Source of the DNA: Nonomuraea glycinis
GTDB taxonomy: Bacteria > Actinomycetota > Actinomycetes > Streptosporangiales > Streptosporangiaceae
Direction: 5' to 3'
DNA length: 64,000 nucleotides
Assembly (NCBI RefSeq): GCF_014646515.1
Contig: NZ_BMNK01000012.1
Span: forward strand, 206,873-270,872
Below, in pieces: positions 1-10,126 of this stretch. A program made the translations under genes and the position numbers. The number at the start of each line of letters is the position of its first letter. Position 1 is the first letter of the stretch. The notes beneath the pieces are model-generated. The model saw only the letters and a program-made list of their open reading frames with translations, made no database searches and was not told the DNA's origin.

Positions 1-63
1 ATGATCAGTGCGATTACCCCTTTGTACCGATTTCACGCTGTTACCTGACGGGGGCGGAGAATA

Positions 64-969
64 GTGGGTTTCTGGAGGACCGTCCTCGGTCTGGCCAGGA
101 AGAAGTTCGTCGGGCCGCCCGTCCTGGTGGCGGCGATCGTGCTCGCCCTGGCCGCGTTCTTCCTGGTGCCCAGCCGGTACGTGTCCACCGCGTCGCTGGT
201 GCTCACCGTGCCCGCGTCCGGCGGGACGCTGGAGACCGAGCCCCGGCAGCGGCCTGGCCTGACCAACCCGCTGCTGCAGTTCAACGACGCGCTGCGGACC
301 ACGGCGGGCATCCTCATCCTGGCCACGAACACGCCCGAGGTCGCCGCCGAGATCGGGGTGACCGAGGACGGGCCCACCAGCCTGGTCATCAACGACGGCC
401 GTACCAACCCGGACCTGCTCGGCATCAGCACCAACGGGCCGTTCGTGTACATCGAGGTGGAGAGCACCTCGCCGCAGGCGGTCCGGGAGACGATGCGCCG
501 GGCGCAGCTGCGCGTCAAGCAGGAGCTGGCCAAGCGGCAGGTGGCGCTGAGCGCCCCGATCAGCACGCACATCGGGGTTCTCGACGTGATGCCCCCCTCC
601 ATCCCCAAGCAGCTCATCCAGGACCGGCTCGTGGCCGGGGTCGCGGGCGGCCTGCTCGGCGTGGTGGGCGGCCTCGCCGTCGCCTACCTCGTCGTACGCC
701 TACGCCGCGCCCGGGTCGAGACCCCGGCCGAAGCAGGCGCGCCTCCGGAGGCCGGCGGCGGCGACGGCGTGCGCGAAGCCGAGGCCGGGAACGGTGTGAG
801 CGAAGCCGGGAACGGCACCCGCCCGGCCGCGTCCCCCGTCTTCCCGATGACCGTGGCCGAGTTGGACGCCGTTCAGGACGAGGGCGACGGTTCGGTGCGG
901 GCCGTGGACGACACCGGGCCGATCGAGGTCGTCGTGCCGCGTGAGGATCAGCTCGACTCGGCCACCTGA
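64..969 (+). CDS. Wzz-like polysaccharide chain-length/co-polymerase protein (paralogue 1)
   Basis: This 301-aa protein has one membrane segment near residues 17-35, an extracytoplasmic domain to about 180, a second membrane segment at about 190-212 (glycine-rich GVAGGLLGVVGG) and a charged, low-complexity cytoplasmic tail. That topology is typical of Wzz/capsular co-polymerase adaptors, which set polymer length together with a Wzy polymerase. No tyrosine-kinase domain is attached. The GTG start follows a GGAG motif with short spacing. A shorter paralogue lies at 1953-2669, next to a Wzy-like gene. The 3' end overlaps the convergent downstream gene by 22 bp. The family call rests on topology and context; specificity is unknown. 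Confidence 0.7.
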   Translation: MGFWRTVLGLARKKFVGPPVLVAAIVLALAAFFLVPSRYVSTASLVLTVPASGGTLETEPRQRPGLTNPLLQFNDALRTTAGILILATNTPEVAAEIGVTEDGPTSLVINDGRTNPDLLGISTNGPFVYIEVESTSPQAVRETMRRAQLRVKQELAKRQVALSAPISTHIGVLDVMPPSIPKQLIQDRLVAGVAGGLLGVVGGLAVAYLVVRLRRARVETPAEAGAPPEAGGGDGVREAEAGNGVSEAGNGTRPAASPVFPMTVAELDAVQDEGDGSVRAVDDTGPIEVVVPREDQLDSAT

Positions 970-1820
970 GCGCAGCGCCGGATCGCCGCCAGCCTCGCGT
1001 CCATCGGCGTGTTCGACTTGGCCGAGATCATCATGCCGACCGCGTCCGGCGGCAGCCGGTCGGCGAAGGCCACGGCCGTCGCCTCGTCCCACGGCTCGTG
1101 GTTGTAGCTCAGGTGGCAGATCGTGGTGTTGACCGGCGGCGACGCCTTCAGCACCTCGTCGACGAACACGCCGTACAGGATGAACTCCGAGATGTGCAGC
1201 CGCGCGTTGAAGGCGTCCATCCAGTCGCGCCCGGTGACCTCGCTGATCCGCTGCCGCATGGCCAGCACGATCGCGGGGTCCCAGAAGGTCAGCGCCGTCA
1301 CGTAGTCGGGCAGCGGGAGCGGCGGCGCGGGCGGCAGTCCGAGCAGCTCGCGGGCGACCCGGTGCCACAGCACGTGCCGCCCCATGTCGGCGGTGACGCC
1401 GTCGTCCACCCGGTGCAGGCTGAGCCGCCCGTCCACGGTGAAGGACGCCGCGCTGGTGGGCCGTACCAGCACCGCGTCGGAGTCCACGACGAGCATGGTG
1501 TCGGCGTCGACCAGGTCCGCGGCGGCGATCTTGACCGTCTGCTGGAGGACCCAGCCGCGCACGGGCGGCCAGGGGCGGCGGTAGTCGACGTGCACATCGG
1601 TGCCGGGCACGCGCACATATCTGCTGGGCATCAGCTTCGAGCGGTCCCACACCCGGCAGCGCGGTCCCTCGTAGCGGGCGAACAGCTCCCGGTCGGACGG
1701 CGACACGAAGACGTGGTGGACGGTGTTCGGCGAGGTGTGCTCCAGGACGGAACGATGCAGCAGAGCGAACAGCTCGGCGTCCTGCGCGTACGTGGGGGTG
1801 ACTACCGCCAGTTCGCTCAT
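948..1820 (-). CDS. DUF6492-like putative glycosyltransferase
   Basis: A 290-aa soluble protein. It opens with a VVTPTYAQD strand typical of nucleotide-binding GT-A folds and carries a VVDSDAVLV segment at about residues 110-120 that resembles a DXD metal/nucleotide-sugar motif. Length and motifs fit the DUF6492 family, often found in actinobacterial polysaccharide loci. I chose the ATG at 1820 because GGAGATTTCC lies just upstream; a longer reading frame to 1904 has no comparable ribosome site. The gene is convergent with the Wzz-like gene to its left and divergent from its paralogue to the right. Substrate cannot be inferred. Confidence 0.6.
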   Translation of the reverse strand: MSELAVVTPTYAQDAELFALLHRSVLEHTSPNTVHHVFVSPSDRELFARYEGPRCRVWDRSKLMPSRYVRVPGTDVHVDYRRPWPPVRGWVLQQTVKIAAADLVDADTMLVVDSDAVLVRPTSAASFTVDGRLSLHRVDDGVTADMGRHVLWHRVARELLGLPPAPPLPLPDYVTALTFWDPAIVLAMRQRISEVTGRDWMDAFNARLHISEFILYGVFVDEVLKASPPVNTTICHLSYNHEPWDEATAVAFADRLPPDAVGMMISAKSNTPMDARLAAIRRCAQVAESS

Positions 1821-1952
1821 ATAAGGAAATCTCCAGACGCAGCCCTCAATAAGTCCATATCGCGTTATTAGGGATGGTGTTACAGCGTTTGTGTAACGCG
1901 CCACGGGGGTTCGCCCGACAACTAGGGGGCGGCAGTCGCAGGGGGAGGGCGC

Positions 1953-2669
1953 GTGGATTTCTGGGGGACGATCCTTGTCCTGGTCCGGCGGTGGTACGTC
2001 GCGCTACCGGCCTTCCTGCTGGCCGTCGGCGGCGCCTACGTCGCCTACAGCACGATCCCCACGACCTACACGACCACCGCCGTCCTCCTGCTGACCGCGC
2101 CCACCAGCGGCGGCGTCGTCCCGGCGGACCCCGGCCGGCCCATCGCCCGGGTCAATCCGCTGCTGAACTTCGACCACGGGCTCGACGTGGCCGCCTCGAT
2201 GCTGATCAGCGCCATGAGCACGCCGGACATGGTCGCCGAGCTGGGCACCGCAGAGGGCGATACCAAGTATTCGGTCACCAACGGCACCAACAACCTGGAG
2301 TCACTGGCGACCGGCCCGCTGGTGTTCGTCGAGGGGGAGAGCCGCAGCCCGGAGGCGGCCACGGCCATCACGCTGAAGGTCGTCGAGCGGGTCGGGCGGG
2401 AGCTGGACCTGCGCCAGCGGCAGGTGCAGGCGCCGCGCGAGACGTACATCACGATGAGCGCGGCCGTGCCGCCCACCACACCGGTGGCGCAGCAGGGCAG
2501 AAAACTCCGCTCCGCCGCCGCCGCGCTCGGCCTGGGCGTCATCGCCGCGCTGTGCGCCTCCTTCGCCGCCGAAAGCCTCCCCCGCCCGGTACGATCCCGC
2601 CGCCCACCACCCGCCCTCGCCACCACCGAGAAGCCGGCCGAGAAAGCGGCTGAGAAGGCGGAGGCGTAG
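1953..2669 (+). CDS. Wzz-like polysaccharide co-polymerase protein (paralogue 2)
   Basis: This 238-aa protein has the same plan as the gene at 64-969: a membrane segment at about residues 14-32, an extracytoplasmic domain containing a TSGG and RVNPLLNF stretch shared with paralogue 1, a second membrane segment near 185-205, and a short Arg/Pro/Lys tail. The GTG start follows GGGGGAGGG. It lies 3 bp upstream of the Wzy-like gene and is probably co-transcribed with it, which supports a role in length control of the polymer that gene makes. Both paralogues lack a BY-kinase. The tail ends in a repeated Glu-Lys-Ala pattern. Confidence 0.7.
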   Translation: MDFWGTILVLVRRWYVALPAFLLAVGGAYVAYSTIPTTYTTTAVLLLTAPTSGGVVPADPGRPIARVNPLLNFDHGLDVAASMLISAMSTPDMVAELGTAEGDTKYSVTNGTNNLESLATGPLVFVEGESRSPEAATAITLKVVERVGRELDLRQRQVQAPRETYITMSAAVPPTTPVAQQGRKLRSAAAALGLGVIAALCASFAAESLPRPVRSRRPPPALATTEKPAEKAAEKAEA

Positions 2670-2672
2670 GCG

Positions 2673-4043
2673 GTGGTCGTGCGGCTTGCAGGTGCGCCGG
2701 CGGCTGTGGGGCGGGCGGATGGGGCGACGGTGGCGGCGGTGTTCGCGGTGGCGTTGCTGATCGTGCCCGCCCGGCTGGTGCTGAAGCTGCTGCCGCTCTC
2801 CCTCACCCCCGCGAACCTGGTGAGCCTGGCCGCGGCCCTGCTGTGGCTCTGCGCGCAGCTCACCCTCACCCTGGGCGCTGCCAAGGGCGCCAATCCGGTA
2901 CGGACGGCGCTGTTCGCCTACTTCACCGCCATGGTCGCCACCTTCGGCTTCTCCACCTGGGGCTACCTGGACTCCGACGAGCTCAACCTGTCCGACCACG
3001 CCTTCGTTCTGGTGGTGGCGTCCGTGGGGATCGCCCTCACCGTCTGCGACGGCGCGCGCGGGCACCGGCGGCTGGACTTCCTGCTCAAGACGCTGGTGAT
3101 CGGCGGGGCGGTCGTCTCGGTGATCGGCGCGCTGCAGTTCCTGCTCTCGGTGGACGTGACCAGGTTCCTGGAGCTGCCGATCCTGCGCTACTCCGGCGAG
3201 GGCGACTCCTTCGTGCTGGAACGGGCGGATCTGCGCCGGGTGGCCGCCACCACCGGCCATCCCATCGAGTTCGGCGTGACCTGCGCGATGCTGCTCCCGC
3301 TGGCCGTGCACTTCGCCACAAAGGCGCGGCTGCGCGGCGAGCCCGCGCTGCGCTGGTGGGCGTGCACGCTGCTCATCGGGCTCGGCCTGATGTTCTCGGT
3401 GTCGCGCTCGGCGATGCTGAGTCTGCTCGCCGTCGGCGTGGTGCTGCTGGCCGGCTGGTCCGGCCGGCAGCGGCTGCGGGCGCTGCTGGTGGCCGCCGGG
3501 TTCCTGGTGCTCGTCCGGCTGACCGTGCCGGGGCTGCTGGGCGCCATCGCCGGGCTGTTCACGAACCTGTCCAACGACGAGAGCATCCAGTACAGGACGC
3601 ACGACTACGCCGTCGCCGCGCAGGAGATCGGCGGGCACTTCTGGCTCGGCCGGGGGCTCGGCACCTGGTACGCCCCTAAGCACCAGATCTTCGACAACCA
3701 GTACATCCTGTCCATGGTGGAGACCGGGCTGATCGGCACCCTGGCCTACACGGCGCTGTTCGTGGTCGCCTTCTACGCGGCGCTCAGAGCCAGGCACCTG
3801 ACCGCCGAGCCGGGCGCCCGCGATCTCGGGCTGACCCTCGCGGCGTGCCTGGTCGTGCCGTTGGTCGGGTCGTTCACCTTCGACCTGCTGTCGTTCGCGA
3901 CGGTGACGGGGCTGTCGTTCCTGCTGATCGGGGCCGCCGGCGCGCTGCTACGCGCCGTACGGGCGGATCGGCGTGGCGGGCCGGCGGCCGATCAGCTCGC
4001 GCCCTCGCAGGGCAGCGGGCCGACGATCGAGGTGACCCGATAG
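2673..4043 (+). CDS. O-antigen ligase/Wzy-like polysaccharide polymerase
   Basis: A 456-aa polytopic inner-membrane protein with roughly ten to twelve hydrophobic segments. The large loop near residues 300-350 carries HDYAVAAQEI, WLGRGLGTWY and DNQYILSMVETG, the usual signature of the Wzy_C/O-antigen ligase domain. It would join lipid-linked repeat units outside the membrane. It starts with GTG 3 bp after the Wzz-like gene, so the pair looks like a polymerase plus its length regulator. Its 3' end overlaps the convergent beta-helix gene by 52 bp. No Wzx flippase or priming transferase is visible in the window; these may lie left of position 1. Confidence 0.75.
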   Translation: MVVRLAGAPAAVGRADGATVAAVFAVALLIVPARLVLKLLPLSLTPANLVSLAAALLWLCAQLTLTLGAAKGANPVRTALFAYFTAMVATFGFSTWGYLDSDELNLSDHAFVLVVASVGIALTVCDGARGHRRLDFLLKTLVIGGAVVSVIGALQFLLSVDVTRFLELPILRYSGEGDSFVLERADLRRVAATTGHPIEFGVTCAMLLPLAVHFATKARLRGEPALRWWACTLLIGLGLMFSVSRSAMLSLLAVGVVLLAGWSGRQRLRALLVAAGFLVLVRLTVPGLLGAIAGLFTNLSNDESIQYRTHDYAVAAQEIGGHFWLGRGLGTWYAPKHQIFDNQYILSMVETGLIGTLAYTALFVVAFYAALRARHLTAEPGARDLGLTLAACLVVPLVGSFTFDLLSFATVTGLSFLLIGAAGALLRAVRADRRGGPAADQLAPSQGSGPTIEVTR

Positions 4044-4888
4044 TCCGCGTCGATGGTGACCAGCTCGTTGCCCGCCCAGTCGGTACGGCCGCACTCGGAG
4101 TCCACGGGTCCGTAGACCCACGACTTGTCGACGAGCTTGTTGCCGCGCACCACCTGCTCGCCGCCCGCGTTGCGCACCTGGATGCTGAACGTGCCGCCCA
4201 TGACCAGGTTGTCGGTGACGACGACGTCGCGCGACTTCTCGTCCACCAGGAAGATCGGCGCGGTGATGTGCTCGGCCGCCCGCTGGTCGACGGTGTTGTG
4301 CTGGAAGAGCAGCCCGGTGCCGCCGTTGTAGGCCTGGATGCCGTCGGAGTGGTCGCCGGGGTTGGAGCAGAGCTTGACGAAGGAGTCGCGGATCCGCACG
4401 TCGTCGCCGGAGACGCGGAAGCCGTCGCTGTGCCCCTGGACCAGCACCCTGGTCGCGGTGTACTTGTCGTGGCCGATCGCGGGCAGCGGGCCGCAGGTCC
4501 CGGCGGCGCCGACCGTGCTGTCCTCGATGGAGAAGCTGAAGGACCTGTCGCCGTCGGCGTTGGTGATGTGGCCGTCGATCACGCTGTTCCTGATGGTGAC
4601 GTCGTCGGCGTTGACGATCAGCGGGCCGGCGATGTGCACGCCGTCGAGCACGGCGCCACGCTCTCGCACCCGGTAGGCGACGTTCTCGGTGTTGAGCTTG
4701 AGCGAGGTGAGCTGCCGCCCCCGTGGCGCGCCCGTACAGGCGGGGGTGGGGTGGTCGGGGCAGGAGCTGCCGTCGGCGCGCACGATCTTCGGTGCGGGCG
4801 GCGGGGCGGCGGTCGGCCGGGCGGGCGCCGCCTGGCAGGCGGCGACGAGGGCGAGCGCGCTCGCGGTGACGAGGAGACGTCCGCGCAT
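3992..4888 (-). CDS. Exported lipoprotein with right-handed parallel beta-helix
   Basis: A 298-aa protein starting MRGRLLVTASALALVAAC, a signal peptide ending in a lipobox-like Cys at residue 18. A Pro/Ala linker follows, then repeated short strands such as VTIRNSVIDG, VRIRDSFVKL and VVVTDNLVMG, the spacing of a pectate-lyase-like right-handed beta-helix. Such domains bind or cleave polysaccharides at the cell surface. I chose ATG 4888 because AGAGGTGG sits 6 bases upstream; GTG 4897 is also possible. A second beta-helix protein lies at 15798-16766. No catalytic residues can be assigned, so lyase activity is only a guess. Confidence 0.7.
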   Translation of the reverse strand: MRGRLLVTASALALVAACQAAPARPTAAPPPAPKIVRADGSSCPDHPTPACTGAPRGRQLTSLKLNTENVAYRVRERGAVLDGVHIAGPLIVNADDVTIRNSVIDGHITNADGDRSFSFSIEDSTVGAAGTCGPLPAIGHDKYTATRVLVQGHSDGFRVSGDDVRIRDSFVKLCSNPGDHSDGIQAYNGGTGLLFQHNTVDQRAAEHITAPIFLVDEKSRDVVVTDNLVMGGTFSIQVRNAGGEQVVRGNKLVDKSWVYGPVDSECGRTDWAGNELVTIDADYRVTSIVGPLPCEGAS

Positions 4889-4909
4889 CACCGCCACCTC
4901 TCAGCCACC

Positions 4910-4948
4910 GAGTCACTCATTGGGTCACTCATCGGGTCACTCATTGGG
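4910..4948. repeat. Three tandem 12-bp repeats over a stop codon
   Basis: Three head-to-tail copies of a 12-bp unit (consensus GGGTCACTCATT) span the stop codon of the RmlC-like gene and its spacer to the next gene. The unit length is a multiple of three and each copy carries a stop, so copy-number change would not alter the upstream frame. Confidence 0.8.
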
Positions 4949-5485
4949 CCGGCGCAGGAGGTCGGCCCACGATCCCGCCGCCAGGTCGCGGTCGCTGATC
5001 CCGGTGGGCGGCAGGGGCCACGCTACCTTCAGATCCGGGTCGTCGTAGCGGACCGCGAGATCCTCGGCGGGGTCGTGTTCGCGGTCGATGCGGTAGCAGG
5101 TGTCGGCGGGCTCGGTGAGTGCCTGGAAGCCGTGCAGCAGCCCGGGAGGCACGTAGAGGGTCACGAACGCCTCGTCGTCCAGTCGCACCGCCATCCGCCG
5201 CCCGAACGTCGCGGAGCCCGGCCTGGCGTCCACCAGCACGTCGTAGATCGCCCCCCGCGCGCAGCGCACCAGCTTCGCCTCACCCAGCCCGCCGCGCCCG
5301 TGCAGGCCGCGGACGGTGCCGCGGCGCGACCTGGACTGGCTGTCCTGGATGAACGACTCCGGCGACAGGCCCGCCTCGGCGGCCACGGCCGCGTCGAACG
5401 TCCGGGTGAACAGGCCGCGCTGGTCGCGGTGCGGCGTGGGGGCGAACAGCAGCACGCCCTCGATCTCGCCTCGCTCCACTCTCAT
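4937..5485 (-). CDS. dTDP-4-dehydrorhamnose 3,5-epimerase-like protein (RmlC family)
   Basis: This 182-aa cupin matches the RmlC length. Visible family features are HRDQRGLFTRTFD near residue 20, TVRGLHGR near 57 (the catalytic His loop, normally LRGLHYQ), EAKLVRCARGAIYDV with the active-site Lys, and YVPPGLLHGFQAL near 120. It should epimerise a dTDP-4-keto-6-deoxyhexose. The usual Tyr and Gln after the catalytic His are replaced by Gly and Arg, so substrate may differ from rhamnose precursor. GGAGGAGGG precedes the ATG. It is divergent from a glycosyltransferase 26 bp away. RmlA, RmlB and RmlD are not adjacent. Confidence 0.75.
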   Translation of the reverse strand: MRVERGEIEGVLLFAPTPHRDQRGLFTRTFDAAVAAEAGLSPESFIQDSQSRSRRGTVRGLHGRGGLGEAKLVRCARGAIYDVLVDARPGSATFGRRMAVRLDDEAFVTLYVPPGLLHGFQALTEPADTCYRIDREHDPAEDLAVRYDDPDLKVAWPLPPTGISDRDLAAGSWADLLRRPNE

Positions 5486-5511
5486 GAATCGTCCCTCCTC
5501 CTGGCGGTGTG

Positions 5512-6357
5512 ATGAAGTTCAAGGTCAGCGTCGTGATCCCGGCGCACAACGAGGAAGCGGTCATCGCGCGCGCCCTGGACGCGCTGCTGGCCGGGACCTC
5601 GCCCGGCGAGTTCGACGTCGTGGTGGTGGCCAACGGCTGCGCCGACCGTACGGCGAGCGCCGCGGCCCGGCCCGGGGTGCGGGTGCTGGAGACCTCGCTG
5701 CCCGGCAAGGTCAACGCGTTGCTGCTGGGCGACGCCGCCTGCCGCGCCTTCCCGCGCGTCTACCTCGACGCGGACGTACGGCTGGACGCCGCGTCGGTGC
5801 GGGCGCTGGCGGAGGCGGCGGCCCGGCCGGGGGTGCTCGCCTGCGCGCCGGTGCCCGAATGGGACCTGACGGGGGCGGGGCCGCTGGTCAGGCGGGTGCA
5901 CCGGGTGCACGACCGGCTGATCGCACCGGCGCGCGCCCTGGCGGGCGTGGGGGCGTACGTGCTCACCGAGCGGGGGCACGAGCGGGCCTTCCCGCTGCCG
6001 GACGTGATCTCCGACGACGGCTGGGTGGACGGCTGTTTCGCGCCCGGAGAGCGGGCCGTGGTGCCCCGGGCCCGCACGGTGGTCCGCCCGGCCCGCACCG
6101 TCCGCGCCCACCTGGCCCGGCGGGTCCGGGTGCGGCAGGGCAACCGGCAGCTCGCCGAGCTGGGCCGGCCCGCCCGCACGCTGCGCGCGGGGGCGCTGCG
6201 CGAACTGCTCGCCCGCCGCACGGTGAGCCCGCTCGACGCCGCCTGCTACCTCGCCGTCCTGGCCGCCGACCGCGTCCTCACCCGCCTGCGCGGCGACCGA
6301 GCCCGATGGGGTACGGACACCGGCAGCCGTCACCGCGACTCCACGGCCGCGTCGTAG
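5512..6357 (+). CDS. Family 2 glycosyltransferase
   Basis: A 281-aa GT-A enzyme. The N-terminus KVSVVIPAHNEEAVIARALD is the standard GT2 opening, VVVVANGCADRT is the nucleotide-binding strand, and YLDADVRL near residue 84 supplies the DXD motif that binds metal and nucleotide sugar. DDGWVDG near 165 resembles the acceptor-side acidic motif. The basic C-terminus is rich in Arg. Start is ATG 5512; GTG 5509 directly before it is an alternative. The 26-bp divergent gap to the epimerase leaves little room for two full promoters. The final codons lie inside a tandem repeat (6324-6428). Confidence 0.75.
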   Translation: MKFKVSVVIPAHNEEAVIARALDALLAGTSPGEFDVVVVANGCADRTASAAARPGVRVLETSLPGKVNALLLGDAACRAFPRVYLDADVRLDAASVRALAEAAARPGVLACAPVPEWDLTGAGPLVRRVHRVHDRLIAPARALAGVGAYVLTERGHERAFPLPDVISDDGWVDGCFAPGERAVVPRARTVVRPARTVRAHLARRVRVRQGNRQLAELGRPARTLRAGALRELLARRTVSPLDAACYLAVLAADRVLTRLRGDRARWGTDTGSRHRDSTAAS

Positions 6358-6428
6358 GTCGCGGTCAGCGGTCACCGCGATTCCATGGCCGCAGGCAGCG
6401 GTCACCGCGGCTCCACGGCCGCGTCGTA
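6324..6428. repeat. Three near-identical ~30-bp repeats joining two convergent gene ends
   Basis: Units at 6324-6356, 6366-6392 and 6396-6428 share the core CAGCGGTCACCGCG, a variable stretch, then GGCCGC; the outer two also end in GTCGTA. The first lies in the 3' end of the GT2 gene and the third in the 3' end of the convergent GT4 gene, so the repeat shapes both C-termini. Confidence 0.8.
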
Positions 6429-7587
6429 AGCCGCCAGTAGTGCTGCCTTCGAATGCTCCCAGGACAGTGGCCCGGCCACCCGCCGCCTGCCCAGCTCGCC
6501 CATCCGCCGGCGTTCGGCCGGGTCGTCCAGCAACCGGGCGATCAGCTTGGCGAACTCCGACTCGTCGTTGGCCGGCGCGTACAGGGCGGCCTCGCCCGCC
6601 GACACCCGCGCCTCGCGCAGCTCGAAGGAGACGATCGGCTTGGCCATCGCCATGTACTCCATGACCTTGTTCATCGTGGAGACGTCGTTGAGCGGGTTCA
6701 GCGGATCGGGGGACAGGCACACGTCCGCCGTCGACAGGTGGCGCATCAGGTCCTCGTCCGGGATCCTGCCGGTGAACTCGACGTCGTCGCCCAGACCCAG
6801 CTCCCGCGAAAGCGCCACCATCGCGTCGAAGGTGTCGCCGCCGCCGACGAACACCGCGTGCCAGTCGCTCCGCCCGTGCTCGTCCCGCAGCCGCGCCAGG
6901 CTGCGCAGCGCGTAGTCGACGCCGTCCTGCGGCCCCATCACGCCCAGATAGCACAGCAGGTACGGCTTGCCGCGCCGCAGCGACTCCTCGGGCGGCACCT
7001 GGTGGAAGCGTTCCACCACCGGGGCGCTGCGCACCACGAAGACCTCCTCGGCGCGCTTGCCGCCGCGTGACAGCGCGACCTTCCGGTAGCTCTCGTTGGT
7101 GGCGATCACCACGTGCGCCGCCCGGTACGTCCGCCGCTCCAGCCAGCACACGGCCCGGTAGAGCCGGTCCCGGCCCCGGTCGAAGCGCGACAGGTAGAGC
7201 TCGGGCACCAGGTCGTGCTGGTCGAAGACGAACCGGGTGCCGCCGCGCCGCATGGCCAGCGCGACCAGGAAGAACAGGTCGGGCGGGTTGCAGCCGTGCA
7301 CCACGTCGAACCGGCCGAACCGGGCCGTCAGCCGCCTGGCCAGCCGGAAGGTGTGCCACAGCGCGGAGCCGTACTCGCGCAGGTAGCCGGCGGGGCCGCC
7401 GGTGGCGGCGCGCAGCGGGTAGCGGTGGATGTGGACGCCGTCGATCACCACTTCCGGCTCGGTGTCCTGCTTGGCGCCCTGGGGGCAGATGACGTGCACC
7501 TCCCAGCCGGCCGCGCGCAGGGCGGTGCTCTCCTGCCAGACGCGCCGATCGAGCGGTACGGAGAGGTTCTCGACGAGGATGAGCGCT

Positions 7588-7598
<11 letters not shown>
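6402..7598 (-). CDS. Family 4 glycosyltransferase (WbuB/WcaI-like)
   Basis: A 398-aa GT-B enzyme. It begins ALILVENLSVPLDRRVWQE, the characteristic start of a common actinobacterial GT4 group, and has CLSPDPLNPLNDVSTMNKVMEY near residue 300, where the conserved acidic/Lys region binds the donor. It would add a sugar to a lipid-linked oligosaccharide on the cytoplasmic face. TTG at 7598 is the best-supported start: it lies within the last codons of the upstream dehydrogenase (11-bp overlap) and directly precedes the conserved N-terminus. Ribosome site is weak, so translation is probably coupled. Donor and acceptor are unknown. Confidence 0.75.
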
Positions 7599-8985
<1,387 letters not shown>

Positions 8986-8987
8986 AG

Positions 8988-9039
8988 CTGCCCTCCGCCG
9001 TGGACCTTGGGCAAACGGTCTGCCCCTCCGCCGTGGACC
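8988..9039 (-). repeat. Duplicated Shine-Dalgarno region upstream of the AlgD-like gene
   Basis: Two copies of a ~20-bp segment at 8988-9006 and 9020-9039, read on the minus strand as GGTCCACGGCGGAGGG plus CAG. Both carry the GGCGGAGGG ribosome-binding motif, but only the copy nearer the ATG is correctly spaced. Confidence 0.7.
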
Positions 9040-9098
9040 GTGGGGCAGCGATCTTCCCCCCGCCTCCAAGGGATATGTCGGGCATGTCTATTGGAACG

Positions 9099-10109
9099 TT
9101 ACGGCTGTGTCCGAGTCCGGACATCTCGTAGGATCGCCCGTGCGTGGACCATCGCCGAAGCGGCAGCGCGGCGTACCGGATTCCGCGTCACCAGCCCCTG
9201 GCCGACCTGCGTCTGGCCGGTCTTGGCCCGGCGCTTGTACTCGTCCTCGCCCCGGCCCAGGTCGATCCGCGAGATCCCGAGAGCCGGGGCCGCCCCCACC
9301 AGTTCGCGCAGCAGGATCCAGCCCGGCGACAGCCTGGCGAACTCCGGGTCGTACACCGGGAACCACCAGTGCAGCACCCCGCCCGCGCGCAGCCCGAAGT
9401 GCGCGGCCAGCAGCCTCGGCCCGGCGTGCAGCGTCGACAGCACCCCGCCGAACGACCCGTCACGGGTGCGCCACAGGCTCTCCAGCAGCCGCGCCCGGTC
9501 GGGCTCCGCGAAGTAGTCCCGGGCGCCGGTCGCCGCGTACTGCGCCCGCTTCAGCGCGATCACCCGCGCCAGCGCCTCCGGGTCGGCCGAGTCGGCCACG
9601 AACCGCACCGCGCCGTGCTCACGCTCGGCCTTGGCCGCCCTACGCCGGGCCTGCCCCATGTTGTCCTTACCGCTCTTGGACGCCCGCCCCAGATAGCCCG
9701 CCAGCCCGCCGGTGACGTCCAAGTAGGGTGACGGCCTCCTGGAGACCACCCAAGGCTCGAAGCCGGGTGCCCGGTCCACCAGGTGATCGAACGCGTAACC
9801 GGTCGGACCACCCCGCAGCAGGTCAAGCGGCCGAAACTCACCGCCCGCCGCCACCACCGGCCCCTGAAAGTCAGCCCCCGGCCACCCAACAGGCCGCAAC
9901 AACCGCCCCTCCCGGTGATACGCCACCAAGGCGACAATCCCACCGCCGCCGGTGGCGACGGCCACCTGTACGGCGCGTCCCGCCGCATGCACGGCCGCCG
10001 CGAAGCCCGGATGGAAATACGGGCTGTCCAGGGCCGGGTTGGCGGCCCGCAACGCATGCCAGGTGTCCAGCTCCGCCGCACCCAGGTCACCGAACGACAC
10101 GACCCGCAT
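9099..10109 (-). CDS. CelD/FemAB-like GNAT acyltransferase
   Basis: A 336-aa protein with the double-GNAT plan of the CelD/BcsL and FemAB-like families: an N-terminal half with YFHPGFAAAVHAAGR and VALVAYHREG, and a C-terminal half with AHFGLRAGGVLHWWFPVYDPEFARLSPGWILL and LGRGEDEYKR. Such proteins are often in polysaccharide loci and are thought to transfer acyl or aminoacyl groups to sugars. ATG 10109 is preferred because GAGGGCGGG lies immediately upstream; the longer GTG start at 10130 has none and would overlap the upstream gene. It lies 17 bp after the GT2 gene, in the same operon. Confidence 0.7.
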   Translation of the reverse strand: MRVVSFGDLGAAELDTWHALRAANPALDSPYFHPGFAAAVHAAGRAVQVAVATGGGGIVALVAYHREGRLLRPVGWPGADFQGPVVAAGGEFRPLDLLRGGPTGYAFDHLVDRAPGFEPWVVSRRPSPYLDVTGGLAGYLGRASKSGKDNMGQARRRAAKAEREHGAVRFVADSADPEALARVIALKRAQYAATGARDYFAEPDRARLLESLWRTRDGSFGGVLSTLHAGPRLLAAHFGLRAGGVLHWWFPVYDPEFARLSPGWILLRELVGAAPALGISRIDLGRGEDEYKRRAKTGQTQVGQGLVTRNPVRRAAASAMVHARAILRDVRTRTQP

Positions 10110-10126
10110 CCCGCCCTCGCTTCCCG

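Noticed and set aside
1..48. Possible short ORF at the left edge ending TGA at 46-48
   Set aside because: Only 15 codons are visible and no family signal; it may be the end of a gene outside the window, but this cannot be supported.
2301..3797. Long open frame on the minus strand opposite the Wzy-like gene
   Set aside because: Its product is low-complexity Gln/His/Gly/Arg, it lies antisense to a gene with clear motifs, and such shadows are expected at this GC.
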